Of a DNA stretch of 64,000 nucleotides, positions 43,767 through 55,674 are shown in pieces; positions within the stretch are counted from its first letter, which is position 1; each line of letters begins with the position of its first letter. The stretch spans positions 115,046,979-115,110,978 of the forward strand of contig NC_081841.1 in the NCBI RefSeq assembly GCF_963259705.1, in the 5' to 3' direction. The notes under the pieces are model-generated. The model saw nothing but the letters and a program-made list of their open reading frames with translations, made no database searches and had not been told where the DNA came from. Position numbers and translations under genes: made by a program. The DNA comes from Myotis daubentonii (taxonomy: Eukaryota > Chordata > Mammalia > Chiroptera > Vespertilionidae).

Positions 43767-44659
43767 ATTAAGGAAAATGTAAAAGTATGGAGATTATTTA
43801 AGAGGAGCAGGGCTTCACTTCGATGAGAGAATTGTAAAGATACTGTAGTTACTTGAGCAAGATGGATTCCCAATGCTTCCCAGGAGTGTTCATTCTTGAA
43901 AATGACTGGCATTTTTACCAAGGTAGCCAGTAACATTTTAACAATCAATCAATCAATCCATTCTTTCTTTGTCCTCCATTGTGCTTCATTTCTAGTTCAG
44001 TTTTCTGACTGAAAATTTAAAGTCTGGATAGACTTTCCAGTTCAATTTAGAACAATTAGATTTCCAGTCTCTCTTTACAATTTAAAGAGGGTTTGGTAAT
44101 AATTATATTAGCCTTCCCCCCCTTATCACTCTATCCACACTATTATTTCCAATGTACCCTCTGTCTTTTATTTTTTGTCTCTAGATACTTTTTAATATAC
44201 TTACCAAGTGTTCTCTCTTGCTTTTCCTGTGATATCTGAAGAGATTTAAGATCTCATGAGATTTATCCCGGCTAAGACATAATAAAGAAAGAGTCATTAT
44301 GGATGATTTGGTAGACATTTATTTGAATGTAAATTTAAATTCCAAATAAATCTTTATAATTGTCTGCCTTAGAGGGGAAAGAATATATGTCGAAGAATCT
44401 AGCTAAAATACTGTTTAGTTACATTTCACTGTTTGATACCCTTCATGCTGAAAAGGGCTCATTTAAAATAAGGAAAAAAGTCTAGAGCAACATGATTTTG
44501 GAAAATAGTAAAAGTCTGCAAACTAAATGAGGAAATCATGAATAGTGTTTTGGTTTGTTTTGTTTTGAATCTCAATAGAACAAAAATTAGTAGATATGCC
44601 CCTTTTAGGATTATTGCATGCACTTATGAATCACCATGCTGATTCATAGAATATAGAAA
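43767..44659. other. Unrecognised DNA
   Basis: No coding or repeat signal beyond a short (AATC)n run near 43941. Confidence 0.4.
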
Positions 44660-45003
44660 AATGGATAAACAAAAACTAACCCCAAATGAAAGAGCAAGAG
44701 AATTCTCTAGGAGATGAGCTAAATGAAACAGAGATAAGAAATTTATCAGACATAGAGTGCAAAATAATGATGGTAAAGATGATCAACAACATGAGAAAAG
44801 ATATAGTAACTATGCAGAATAACATAGTACTAATAAAAAGCACAGTGGAGCCTAGCCAGCATTGCTAAGCGGTTGAGTGTTGACCTATGAAACATGAGGT
44901 CATGCTTTGAATCCTGGTCAAGGCATATGCCTAGGTTGTGGGCTCACTCCCCAATGTCAGGCATACAGGAGGCTGCTGATCAATGATTCTCTATCATCAC
45001 TGA

Positions 45004-45057
<54 letters not shown>

Positions 45058-47160
45058 GAAAGCAATACAATTTTAAAAAAATAATAAAAAAATAACACAG
45101 TGGAAGGAATATACAACAGATTAGGGGAAGCAAAGTATCTGATCAGTGAAATAAAAGATAGAGTAGAAAAAACACTCAATCAGAGAACCAACAAGAAAAA
45201 AAACCCAGGAGGACAGCTTAATGGGACTGTGGTACAATAGGAAATGTAATAATATTAGCAAAATAGGAGTGCCAGGAGATGAAAAAAGTGAGCACGGTAT
45301 AGAGAATGTGTATGAAGAAATAATGGCATAAAACTTCCCTAATCGGTTAAAGAAAAAAGTTACACAAGTTCAGGGGGCACAGAGAGGCCCAAGCAAGAAC
45401 CAAATAGGCTTACACCCTAAACATAACGAGTAAAATGACAAAATTAAAGGTAAAAAGAGAATTTTATAGTCAGTAAGAGAAAAGCAATTTCTTACCTATA
45501 AAGGTGCTCATACAAAGCTGTCATCTGATTTCTCATCAGAAACTCTACAGGCCTGAAGGAAATGGCAAAAAATACTCAAAGTAATAAAAAGCAAGGATCT
45601 GAAACAAAGACTACTATATACAGCAAGGCTACCATTAAAAAATATATATATGGTGAAATAAAGAGCTACCCAGACAAAAACAATGTCTAAAGGAGTTTAT
45701 TACCTCTAAACCAGCATTGAGAAATGCTAAAGGGACTGCTGTGTTGAGAAGAATAAATATATGTAGAGAGAAATAAAGGTATAAAGAATTAAAATGATGA
45801 TAAAATCCTCAACAAAATTTTAGCAAATTTGATCCAGCAACACATTAGAAAGATCATACATCATGAAAGGCTAAGATAATATCCACAAATCAATAAATGT
45901 GATACAGCACATTAAGAAATTACAAGACAAAAATTACATGATCATATCAATTAATGCAAAAAATGCATTTGAAAAAATTCAACACCCTTTTTTGATCAAA
46001 ACTCTCAGCAAAGTGGGAATAGAGGGATCATACTTCAACATAATAAAAGCCTTATATGACAAACCTATGGCCAACATCATACTCAATAGTCAAAAACTGA
46101 AACCATCTCTCCTAAGAATAGGAACAAGATAGGGATGCCCACTTTCACCACTCACGTTTGATATAGTGCTGGAAGTGCGCGCCATTGTGATTAGACAAGA
46201 AGAAGAAATACAATGCAAAAGAGGAAGTAAAACTGTCATTATTTGCAAACAACATAATATTGTACATAGGAAAACCTAGACTTCATAAAAAAACATACTA
46301 GATTTAATAAATGAATTTAGCAAGCTACCAGGATATAAAATTAGCACCCATAAATCTATGGCATTTTTATACACCAATAATGAACTCTCAGAAAGAAAAA
46401 CTAAAAAAGCAACCCCATTTATCATTACAATAACAACAACAGCAACAAAAACAAACAAGATACCTAGGAATAATCTTAACCAAGGAGGTAAAAGACCTAT
46501 ACTCAGAAAACCACAGGATATTGAAAAAAGATATAGAGAAAGATATAAACAAGTGGAATAATATATTATATTCATGGATTAGTAGAATCAACATCATTAA
46601 AATGTCCATACTACACAAAGAAATCTATAGATTCAATGCTATCCCCATTAGCATACCAATGGCATATATCACAAACCTAGAACAGAATCTCTAAAAATTT
46701 AAATGGAATAAAAAAAGACCTTGAATAGCTGCAGTAATCTTGAGAAAGAAGAATATAGTTGGAGGGATCACAATACCAGATATCAAGTTATACTACAAAG
46801 CCACTGTTCTCAAAACAGCCTGATACTGGCACAAAACAGGCATATAGACCAAAGGAAAAGAACAGAAAACCCAGAAATTGACACAAGCCGTTATGCTCAA
46901 TTAATATTTGATAAAGAGGCAAAAGCATGGAGTCAAGGGAGTCTCTTCAATAAATGGTGTGGGAAAGTGGGACAGATGCAGGCAAACAAAAATGAAATTA
47001 GACCACCAACTTACACCATACAAAAAAATAAACTCAAAATGGATAAAAGCCTTAAATGTAAGACATGAAACCATAAAAATCTTAGAAGAAACCATAGGCA
47101 GCAAAATCTCAGACATCTCTTGTAGCAATATGTTTACAATAAAAATATTAAAAGCATGCC
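44660..47160 (+). pseudogene. LINE-1 with ORF1 and ORF2 remnants
   Basis: An ORF1 N-terminal part (44686-44850), a SINE insertion, then ORF1 central and C-terminal parts (45096-45760; frame broken). At about 45795 it jumps directly to ORF2 reverse transcriptase (best frame 45899-46132), then to the ORF2 C-terminal region, ending near 47150. The endonuclease and early reverse transcriptase are deleted. Diverged and inactive. Confidence 0.82.
44850..45095 (+). mobile_element. VES-type SINE with (TC)n expansion
   Basis: A diverged VES head (GCTAAGCGGTTGAGTG, TTTGAATCCTGGTC) and body inside L1 ORF1. The CTCTCT tail motif has expanded to about 22 TC steps (45008-45052). Target duplication CACAGTGGA (44841-44849 and 45096-45104). 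Confidence 0.9.
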
Positions 47161-47314
47161 AATGCAGAATTTGTGGATAGTATTAAATCTATATTGTGAA
47201 GGACACTACCCCTTTTAAGAACAACTCTTTTGGTTATTCATACATATACTTCATCCCCTTCCAAACAAAAACAGCAAAAGTTTGTATTTTAATATATTCA
47301 ACGAAGGTTATATT

Positions 47315-47353
47315 TTCTTATGAAAGAAAAAGATGCTTTTTCTTTCATAAGAA
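47315..47353. repeat. Perfect 18-base inverted repeat
   Basis: Arms TTCTTATGAAAGAAAAAG and the exact complement around a 3-base loop (ATG, 47333-47335). Confidence 0.95.
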
Positions 47354-47398
47354 GAAGCAAGCAAAAAAATCAACATAACATTTCTCTTCCTAGAGAAG

Positions 47399-47402
<4 letters not shown>

Positions 47403-47459
<57 letters not shown>
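47403..47459. repeat. (TA)n microsatellite
   Basis: About 28 uninterrupted TA steps, 50 bases after the hairpin. Confidence 0.95.
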
Positions 47460-47466
<7 letters not shown>

Positions 47467-48309
47467 AGATTTATTTCTCAACAACAAGCATTTCACTGAT
47501 GACACCAGGCTGTGATAAGACATGACAGAGGTCATGTTTACAAAAACTAACTTGAATTTGACTCAAGGGACCTCTGGAACAAAGGTCCCATTGATATGAA
47601 ACCACCATTACATGGTAAAAGAATAATAAAATAGATCAATTCAGTGAAAAAGATGAATACTTTTATCTACTATGTTTTTAAAGAGTTCTGGGAGTTAGAC
47701 TCACTATACAGGGGTAAACTATATCTAGGACCTAAAGACTAGGTCTTTCCCTCCACCACCATCCTCACTTCCCTTTCTACCTTCTTTCCTCTTTCTTGTC
47801 TTCTTCTCTCCTCTTCCTTAGAGGAAACTAATAACTACTATATTTTCTTCCAAATGAAAGACTAGTACTATCAAAATAACTGAACTAACACCAGAAAGAG
47901 CTACTTTGGCATTTAATATAGCTTTCCGCACAACTACTATAGCATGTATTTCAACTGAATCTTTGTTTCATTTTCATTTGTATCTCTCAATTTATAACTT
48001 AGAAAAGAAATGAATATCTCACAGTCCTTAAGTACCTTTCATATTATATAGCATTGAGGTTGAGAGTTCTCTTAATCCCAATTTATAAATTTTGATTAAT
48101 AAAATAAAGTATAGTATCTAACAAATTAATCTTAACCTCAATCAGTGCAGGACATGGGTGCTATAGAGTTCGCCAGTTAGAGTCATTAGTAAAAAAAAAA
48201 AAAAAAAAAAGCAAAGAAATACAATAAAAATGTCATTATTTTTAGGAATATGTGCTTACAATTTGTGTACAATAACATTGTAAATTAGTCTTATATTATT
48301 AAAAACATG

Positions 48310-50306
48310 ATATGTTGGGATCCAAGATAGCAGCCAATGGGATGCCAATATGGAAGAGAGTGTGAGTGAGTGAAGGAGCAAAAGGTGAGTGTGTGGATGT
48401 ATGGAGCATGCGTGTGTGTGAGGGAAGTTATATTCCTCAGGACTGTTGGGGACTGGCATACCAGGGTCCCCTATTCGGGCAGCCTCTGCTACCGCTGAAA
48501 TCTCTCCCCAGGTGGCTGGCTCTATTGCAGGGGCCATGCCATCTTGAAGGGGAGAATGGCTGTGACAGGGAGCCCAGCCTCACCTCCACCTAGGGAGCCC
48601 TCAGACACCAGCCAGGACCTTAGAGCCACACTGGCTAGGGACCTGCTGCCTCAGCTGTGAACCCACAAACACTGAGACTCCAGCCTCCTCGGCCACGGGC
48701 TCTTAAAAAGTTTGTATGGGGGAGACAAAATGGCAGCTGAATAGGCGGACGTGTCCTGTGCCTTCTCATGGAGCACATAGAAGAAACAACTAAATGGAAG
48801 AGCATCCACTCAGATTTGGTGAATTAAACAAAGCTGGTGAGACAATCCATGGCTGGAAAGGACAGAGGACATCTGGAGAATGATAGGATTGGGGAACTGG
48901 ACTGGAGAGAGAGACTCATGACCACCAGGACTAGAGGGTCAGAAGGAAACTGTGCTGCACCAAGTCCACATGCCTTGGGGACATGCATAACACTCGAGTG
49001 TGGAAGGGTGTCCACAGGGCTGCTGGCAGCCAGGGACTCTAGACCTAAGACCACAGCCATGGGAGGCTGCACCCAGAAAGGCAACCTGAAGTTCTGCACT
49101 GGCCACACAGTGCGGGGGTGGTGGGGGGAGAGAAACAAGCAGTGGCATGATTGCCCTGTCTTTATATTTTCCTTGCTTTTCCTCGCTAAACACAGTACAC
49201 AGTATCTTTCAACTACACTTACCAAGGCTGCAGTACAGGTGGAGGTGGTTTCGTGGTGGCTGAGGAACAAAACAAAGAGAGGTGACCAGGAATCCAGCTC
49301 AGGGACATTTTGGTCCTTCCAACCCTAAACAGACATTTTTCTCCTGAAGACCCAGCCCCTCCTAGCAGCACAGCTGCAGCCAGTATTAAGCTCTGAAGGA
49401 AAATAAGGATTTTGAATACCCCCACGGAGCCCTCAGGGACTTGGTTGAAGGGCCATTTGGTCCTGGAAACTAATAGCGCAACACTCCCACCTAGAGCCCA
49501 GCAACACTCCCACCTAGAGCCCATGTCAGAACTAGACGCTTGTGTAAATATGACTGAAAGCAGACAGAGAAACAAAGCGGGAAGATTGATCCCTCCTGCT
49601 TGTAACCGAAGCTGTGGAGACAGAGAGAGTAGTGGTGGATCTCTGGGAACTTCAACACGGTGCTGACTACATAATAGGAAACTGAGAAGCAGCAGACAGA
49701 ACAGTAGAGAGGGGCCTTAAACCAGCTCCCATGGGACATTAAAACACAACTGAAGTGAATGAAACTTCACTACTTCACTTTTTTATTTTTTATCTTTTAC
49801 TTAAGAAAGAAAAGGAAATTTATTTTATTATTTTTATTTTTTTAAAACTTTTATTTTTTTTATTAGTGTTCTACATTCTATTTTATTTTTGTTCTCACTA
49901 TTTTACTTTATCTAATTATTTTCCTTTTTGCCAACCTTTTCTTCCTCACTTCTCCCTTTCTCATCCTGTTTTTCTTCTCCTGTTCCTGCTTTAGTTTTTT
50001 TCTCTCCTTTCTTTTACTCCTTGTTAAAAATTGATCTTCTTTATCTGTTTTATTGACACATTACTATTATCACTGTCTCTGTTGGCTTACTCATATACCT
50101 AATTTCCTCTTCCCTACATCAAGTACAGGCACCTTCTCTTTTCTCTTTCTTCGCTAGCCAATTTTTTTCTTTTTTTTAATGCTTTTGTTTTTCCTCTTCT
50201 CGCTTGTTCTCTTCTTCTCCTAATTGCTTAATTAGTTTCACTCACCAAACTTAAGCCTATTTGCTCTCTAGTTTCCTTTTCCAAAAAATAGATGAATATA
50301 TAGATA
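48310..50306 (+). mobile_element. LINE-1 5' region, part B followed by part A
   Basis: 48310-48705 matches part B of the L1 5' region (GTGAGTGAGTGAAGGAGCAAAAG, GCAGCCTCTGCTACC, AGCCCAGCCTCACCTCCAC). At 48707 a new start GGGGGAGACAAAATGGCAGC opens part A, which continues (GGCTGCTGGCAGCCAGGGA; CCAGCTCCCATGGGACATTA) to the pyrimidine-rich stretch. It is cut by the Helitron at 50307. No ORF1 or ORF2 follows. In the L1s at 14753 and 39325 the order is A then B. It lacks supported coding sequence despite a 163-codon plus frame at 48837. Confidence 0.78.
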
Positions 50307-50652
50307 CTAGTGGCCCAGTGCACGTTCGTGCACGGGAGGAGGGTGTCCCTCAGTCCAGCCTGCACCCTCTCCAATCTCAGACCCTTTGGGGGATGTCGAC
50401 TGCTGGTTTAGGCCTGATCCCAGGATGTCCGACTGCCGGGATTGGGCCTAAACCGGCAGTTGGACATCCCTTTCACAATCCTGGACCGCTGTCTCCTAAC
50501 CACTTACCTGCGTGCCTGCCTGATTGCCCTTAACTGCTTCAGCTTGCCAGCCTGATCGCCCCCTAACAGCTCCCCTGCCAGCCTGATCATCCCCAACTGA
50601 CCCCCCCACCCCCTGCTGGCCAGATCACCCCCAAGGCTTTTATTAGTATAGA
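50307..50652 (-). mobile_element. Short Helitron (minus strand)
   Basis: 3' CTAG (50307-50310) with the hairpin GTGCACGTTCGTGCAC beside it, and a minus-strand 5' end TCTATACTAATAAAAGCC (at 50652). An internal inverted repeat lies at about 50394-50425 and 50440-50470, with the C-rich repeat beyond. Complete and non-coding. Confidence 0.9.
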
Positions 50653-51299
50653 TATGACCCTTCACAGAAAATTTCACTAACCCTGCTTTACAATAAGGGA
50701 TTGACAATTGAATCATTGGGGCCAGGCACTAAGATTTCCTTTCTTTGAATAGTGGAGGGAATAATTATCTTGTCTTTAAATTGCCCTGAACATCAAATGA
50801 GATAATGACCTAGAAAAGCATAAAAGCACCATATAAAGACAACTGTCTTTTTCATATACTGAAAAGACAATTAAGTGGTAAAATGAAAAACACTATTTTT
50901 ATTCTCCCCCTTCCTTCCTTTACAGCCTTTATTTAAACTTTGAAATTTAGAAAAATTTCACTCCTATTTTCATTTCTTTACATTCAATATTATTTTGTAT
51001 TAGTTTCAGGTTTATTAGTTACAGAATAGGGGTTAGACAACCATATACTTTACAAAGTGTTCCCTGATATTTCCAGTACCCACCTGGCTTCATACCATCA
51101 TTACAACACTGTTGACGCTATTCCCTATTTAAGTGGCAATAGGTTTACAGGTTCCTTTCAATCTTTCTTTTGTGTTGCTTGCCCTTCCTTTTCTTTCTCA
51201 CTTCTTCCTTCATTTTCTTTATATAGTATCTCAATTGGCCCTCAAAGCTCAGTGAAGGCACTGGGACACACTTAACACATTTTACAGAGCAGGAAACTG
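50653..51299. other. Unrecognised DNA with two MIR-like fragments
   Basis: About 50725-50850 (CATCAAATGAGATAATGACC, AAGCATAAAAGCACC) and 51245-51310 (ATTTTACAGAGCAGGAAACTG) resemble MIR. Host-like sequence otherwise. Confidence 0.5.
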
Positions 51300-51558
51300 A
51301 GGCCAATTCCAGTTGGCTATGGAACTGGAATCCTCGCGCAAGAGCCCTCACAGCCAGCTCTCCGCCTTTCCTAAGGGACAGCCGCAGGGCAAACAGAACA
51401 AACCTCCCCAAGAGGCTTCCAAGCCTCATTCTCCAGCACCTCTTCATCATGGATGCTCCACATTCTTTCCTCTCCCCCGCCCCACCCCATTCTTTACTGC
51501 ACCTCTTCTGGGGAGCAGGTGGTAGGCTTGCACTCTGTGTGCAGGTGTGCACCCCCAT

Positions 51559-51590
51559 GGGGCGGGGCGAGAACTGGGGGCGGGGCGGGC
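51559..51590. promoter_or_regulatory. Paired GC boxes (Sp1-like)
   Basis: GGGGCGGGGC (51559-51568) and GGGGGCGGGGCGGGC (51576-51590). They are strong Sp1-type matches in a CpG-dense stretch; function is inferred. Confidence 0.5.
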
Positions 51591-51808
51591 GCAGGTTTGT
51601 TTTTGGGCCTAGGCGGGAGCAGGAGTCCTGGCCTCTCAAGTGTGTAGGCCGAAGCGAGACCCGGTCAGCGCCTGGAGCTTCACCAAACCGCTGCAGTGGG
51701 GTACCCACCTCAACTGAGGTAGCGACGCCCCTCCACCCCCACCTCAGGGCTGTGAGTCTGCGCCCCTCCTCCCGGGCGTCCTTCCATGCCTGCAGTCATC
51801 GCCTCTTG

Positions 51809-51830
51809 TTTCCCGCCTATTGGGGCCAAT
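51809..51830. promoter_or_regulatory. E2F-like site with inverted and direct CCAAT
   Basis: TTTCCCGCC, then ATTGG and CCAAT within 22 bases, a combination common in cell-cycle promoters. Inferred only. Confidence 0.4.
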
Positions 51831-53079
51831 ACAAAACCTCACTCTCTGCAGGCGAGGCAGATCCCCACCCGCCAGCACCCTGCCCAGGCCTGAGCCCTCT
51901 CCAGTGCACCCCACCTTGGCGCCGCTCTGCGCCCCTTGGGCCGCCTGCCTCCTGGCCAGCCGCTTCCCTGAAGCCATGGCGCTTGCCCAGGACCGCCCAT
52001 CAGACGGAGGCCTGTCTGCGCGCCTGCAGACCCCATGGCCAGGGCTCCTGGCAGCCGCTTTGCCAAAGGTTCCTCTACCTTCAGGCTCTCTCCTCAGACC
52101 CCCAGGAGCTTGGCTCATGTGGCCCAGCCCTTCCGTGGCTACCTGCAGCCCTGCTCTACTCAGCTCTCCTGCTGCCCACCTGTCAGGAAGCTGCCAGGAG
52201 CCTTGCTGCTGGCAGTGTGGTTCTGGGGCAGGGGCTGGGGTGTGGGGAGCAGCTCCAGTAAAGTTTAGTAAACCCCAGGCCCCAAGCCCCTCCTTGAGCG
52301 GAGCCCAGGGCAGGCTGGGCCCTGGGTCCAAACACTGCAGCTGTGGAGGCCCCGCCCGCCCTGGGACTCATACTGGGGTCCCCGCTGGCGTTGGGGCTTA
52401 GGCGCCACACCAGCCGGACAGAAGCTCGAGCTGGCCCTCCCTGCCTGCAGTATGCAAATTAGCTGCCATCTTGGCTGGCACTTAATTTGCATATCGCCCT
52501 GATTAGCCAATGGGAAGGGTAGCGGGTGTACGGCTAATTACCATGTTTCTCTTTTATTAGATAGGACTAGTAGATAGTTTAAGGAAAGGGGAGATTTTTT
52601 TATTGATTATTTCATTTTTTACTGTTCTTCTTATCAATTCATTCTCTTTCTATCTCCTTTATACTGAACTGTGACCATTACCCCTTTCATTCAAATACTT
52701 TACTTTACTTTCTGGAAATAAGCCCTGCCTCTTGAGCTTCAGTTCCCCCTCTTTTTTCTGGGTGTTGTTTGAATTTTTTGGTTTATTTGTTTGTTTTGTG
52801 GAGTTTTCTCCCCAAACACATATATTTTTCCCTTCTTTTTTGTTCTTTTTTCCTTTCTCTCTTACCTTTTTTCCTTTTCTCAATATCATTTTTGCCCTCT
52901 TTTCTCCCCCTTAATTATTTTTTTCTCAGGTGTTCACCTTTATTGGGGTTATCAGTGTTGTGAACACACTGGTATTTTGTTCCCTCTGTATTGTGTCTTG
53001 TCTAGTTCTATTTTGTGCATTTTGGTCAATGTGGTAGAGAGTGAGCCACATAACCAGACACCCCGAGAGGAGAAAAAAT

Positions 53080-53970
53080 AGGGAGACAAAGAAACAGCCC
53101 CCATACAAAAGAAAAGGAGGAATCACCAGAGAAGGAGGTAAATGAAGTAGAGACAAGCAATTTGTCAGAGAAAGAATTCAGAGGAATGGTCATAAGGACA
53201 CTGAAAAGGATGGAGGATAAATTCAACATGTATAAGAATCAAGAGGAAATAAAGAAGAACCAAGAGGAAATGAAGAATGACAGAGCTGCAATAAAGAAAA
53301 CAATAGAAAAAATAAAAAAAGAAAACATCAAAGTAGACTAGAAGCAGCTGAGGACCACATCAACAAGCTATAAGACATGGTAGGAAAACACATCCAAGCA
53401 GAGCAGCAACTGTAAAAACAAACAAACAAACTTAAAAAGCAGGAGGAGAGCCAAAGGGAGCTTTGGTAAAACACAAAACAAATCAACATCCACATAATAG
53501 TGGTGCCAGAAGGAATGAAACTGAGCAAGGAATGGAAAACTTGTTTGAAGAAATAGTGACAGAAAACTTAACTGATACTGAAAGAAAAATCTCACACAAG
53601 TTCAAGAAGCACACAGAGTCTCAAACAAGATAAACCCAAAAAGAGTAACACCAAGACACATCATAATTAAATTGGCCAACACCAACGGCAAAGTAAGAAA
53701 CTGAAAAGATGCCAGCTAGAGACAGAAAGTTACCTAAAGAAAGTTACCTATTACAATATCAACTGATTTCTCAACAGAAAAACAACACGCCAGAAATGAA
53801 TTGAATGAAATATACAAAGTGATGCAAAACAAGAGACTGAATGCAAGAATATTATACCCAAAAAGGCTATCATTCAAAATTGAAGGTGAAATCAGGAGCT
53901 TCACAGACAAAAAAGACTAAAAGATTTTATCACGACCAAGCTAGCAATGCAAGAAATATAATGGAACCGC
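53080..53970 (+). pseudogene. LINE-1 ORF1 remnant
   Basis: The N-terminal acidic/serine-rich start and coiled-coil part (53120-53340, Glu/Lys-rich) are followed by the RNA-recognition and C-terminal parts (53530-53920; FKKHTESQT, TPRHIIIKLANT, RRLSFKIEGEI-like order), broken by frameshifts. ORF1 encodes the L1 RNA-binding chaperone; this copy is non-functional. Confidence 0.8.
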
Positions 53971-53977
53971 TGTGGAA

Positions 53978-54150
53978 AAGAAGAAGAAGAAGAAGAAGAA
54001 GAAGAAGAAGAAGAAGAAGAAGAAGAAGAAGAAGAAGAAGAAGAAGAAGAAGAAGAAGAAGAAGAAGAAGAAGAAGAAAAAGAAGAAGGAGGAGGAGGAG
54101 GAGGAGGAGGAGGAGGAGGAGGAGGAGGAGGAGGAGAAGAAGAAGGAAAG
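53978..54150. repeat. (GAA)n-(GGA)n expansion
   Basis: About 33 GAA units, then about 16 GGA units and a few more GAA, purine-only on the plus strand. It sits at the ORF1 end / inter-ORF region of the L1. It generates poly-Lys/Glu/Arg and, antisense, poly-Phe/Leu/Ser open frames that are not genes. Confidence 0.97.
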
Positions 54151-54194
54151 GAATACAGGCATAAAGAATGAAAATGGTGACAAACAAGTACCTA

Positions 54195-55674
54195 TCCTAT
54201 CTAATAAAAGAGAAACATGGTAATTGGTGTACTACTGCTACCCTTCCCATTGGCTAATCAGGGCGATATGCAAATTAACTGCAGCCAAGATGGCAGCTGG
54301 AAGCCAGGCAGCTTGAAACTAACATGAGGCTTGCTTGCTTCAGTGATGGAGGAAACCAACGTTCCCCGCCTGCCTTGCCGGTCTCTGAGCTTGCAGTTTA
54401 AAAAACATTGTAACAAATATAGGAGCTAAACAAAACCCCAGAAACCTGCTTTCAGCAGGCCGGGATCTCAGAGCTGGAGTTATACATTGTTTCGATTATA
54501 GAACTGAAGCAAACCAGATACCTGCTTTCAGCAGCAGAGGCCTCAGAGCTGGAGCCAGAGCTAAAGCTGGCCCAGAATAAAAATAAAAAATAAAAAAAGG
54601 AGCGGTTGGGAGCTTCCCTCACCCACCAGCCTGAAAACAGCCCTCATCCCCTCACCCAGGCTGGCCAGGCACCCCAGTGGGGACCCCCACCCTGATCCAG
54701 GACACCCTTCAGGGCAAACCAGCCAGCCCACACACATGCACCAGGCCTCTATCCTATATAGTAAAAGGATAAAATGGCTCCCAGCACCGGGATCAGCGTG
54801 ACAGGGGGCAGCGCGCAAACCCCCTGATCGCCCTGCGGCTCTGTGTGTGACAGGGGGCGGGGCCACAACCTCCCTATCTGCCCTGCTCTGTTAGTGACAG
54901 GATGCGGCGCCCCAACCCCCTGATCGGCCCTGCTCTGTGTGTGACAGGGTGCGGCGCCCCAACCCCCCCACCCCACAGGCCCTGCTCTGTGTGTGATGGG
55001 GTAGAGCCATACCTCCCCATTGCCCCTGCCCTGAGTGTGACAGGGTGTGGCACCCCAGCCCCCTGATCCGCCTGCTCTGTGTGTGACAGGGGGTGGTGCC
55101 CCAACTCCCCTATTGGTCCTGCTCTGTGCGTGACATGGGGAGCTCCCCAACCCCCTGATCGACCCTGCTCTGTGCATGACAGGGTACAGAGCCCCAACCC
55201 CCCTGATAAGCCCTGCTCTGTGAGTGACAGGGGGCAGCTCCCCGACCCCCTGATTGGCCCTGCTCTGTGAGTGACAGGGGGCAGCTCCCCGACCCCCTGA
55301 TTGGCCCTGCTTTGTGCGTGAAGGGGTTGGCACTGCAACCTCCCCATCGACCCTGCCTTGAGTGTGACAGGGGGTGGTGCCCCAATCCCCCAATCAGCCC
55401 TACCCTGAGTGTGACTGAGGGTGGCATCGCAACCTCCCGATCCGTCCTGCTCTGTGCATGACAGGGGCGGCACCCCAACCTCCCAATCGGCCCTGCTCTG
55501 AGCCCGACCAGGGGCTGCACCTAGGGATTGGGCCTGCCCTCTGTCACCCAGGAGCAGGCCTAAGCCAGCAGGTCGTTATCTCCCGAGGGGTCCCAGACTG
55601 CGAGAGGGCACAGGCCAGGCTGAGGGACGCCCCCTTCCCCCGAGTGCACAAATTTTTGTGCTCCGGGCCTCTAG
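54195..55674 (+). mobile_element. Composite Helitron (A+B form) inside LINE-1
   Basis: 5' TCCTATCTAATAAAAGAG preceded by A (54194), and 3' CTAG (55671-55674) followed by T. The L1 reads through when the element is taken out (…GTACCTA / TAATAATAATG…), so the insertion is a clean A|T event without duplication. The internal fusion is at 54751/54752. Part A has ATTGG (54249-54253), ATGCAAAT (54268-54275) and AAGATGGCAGC (54287-54297). Part B has about 15 minisatellite units (54800-55510). Terminal hairpin GTGCACAAATTTTTGTGC. Non-coding. Confidence 0.94.

Larger units (their letters stand above)
47161..48309. other. Mostly unrecognised DNA with hairpin, (TA)n and poly(A)
   Basis: Contains a perfect hairpin (47315-47353), a (TA)n tract (47403-47459), a CT-rich patch near 47760-47820 and a 20-A run (48191-48210). 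I see no gene. Confidence 0.4.
51300..52566 (-). mobile_element. GC-rich promoter-like segment ending in a Helitron 5' terminus
   Basis: The right end (52430-52566) is a Helitron 5' end on the minus strand: TCCTATCTAATAAAAGAG at 52566, CCAAT (52507-52511), two octamers (52485-52492, 52452-52459) and a YY1-like GCTGCCATCTT (52462-52472). To its left lies about 1.1 kb of CpG-rich DNA unlike its surroundings. It has GC boxes (51559-51568, 51576-51590), an E2F-like TTTCCCGCC (51809-51817) and paired ATTGG/CCAAT (51819-51830). No Helitron 3' end is visible on the left. It may be a host promoter or exon captured by a Helitron, or a host CpG island with a truncated Helitron beside it. Long frames (270 codons from 51449 plus; 195 codons 51744-52331 minus) have no recognisable domain and are expected in GC-rich DNA. 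Confidence 0.5.

Noticed and set aside
47315..47353. Possible microRNA precursor
   Set aside because: The stem is only 18 base pairs with a 3-base loop, too short for a canonical precursor.
51449..52261. 270-codon plus-strand open frame in the GC-rich segment
   Set aside because: Stop codons are rare in such GC-rich DNA, overlapping frames of similar length exist on both strands, and no domain is recognisable. Kept only as part of the promoter-like segment.
53841..54223. Arg/Lys/Glu-rich and Leu/Ser/Phe-rich open frames
   Set aside because: Pure translation of the (GAA)n-(GGA)n microsatellite.
54749..55393. 214-codon minus-strand open frame
   Set aside because: It runs through the 47-base Helitron minisatellite; the protein is just the repeat translated. 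Similar frames arise in the other composite copies.
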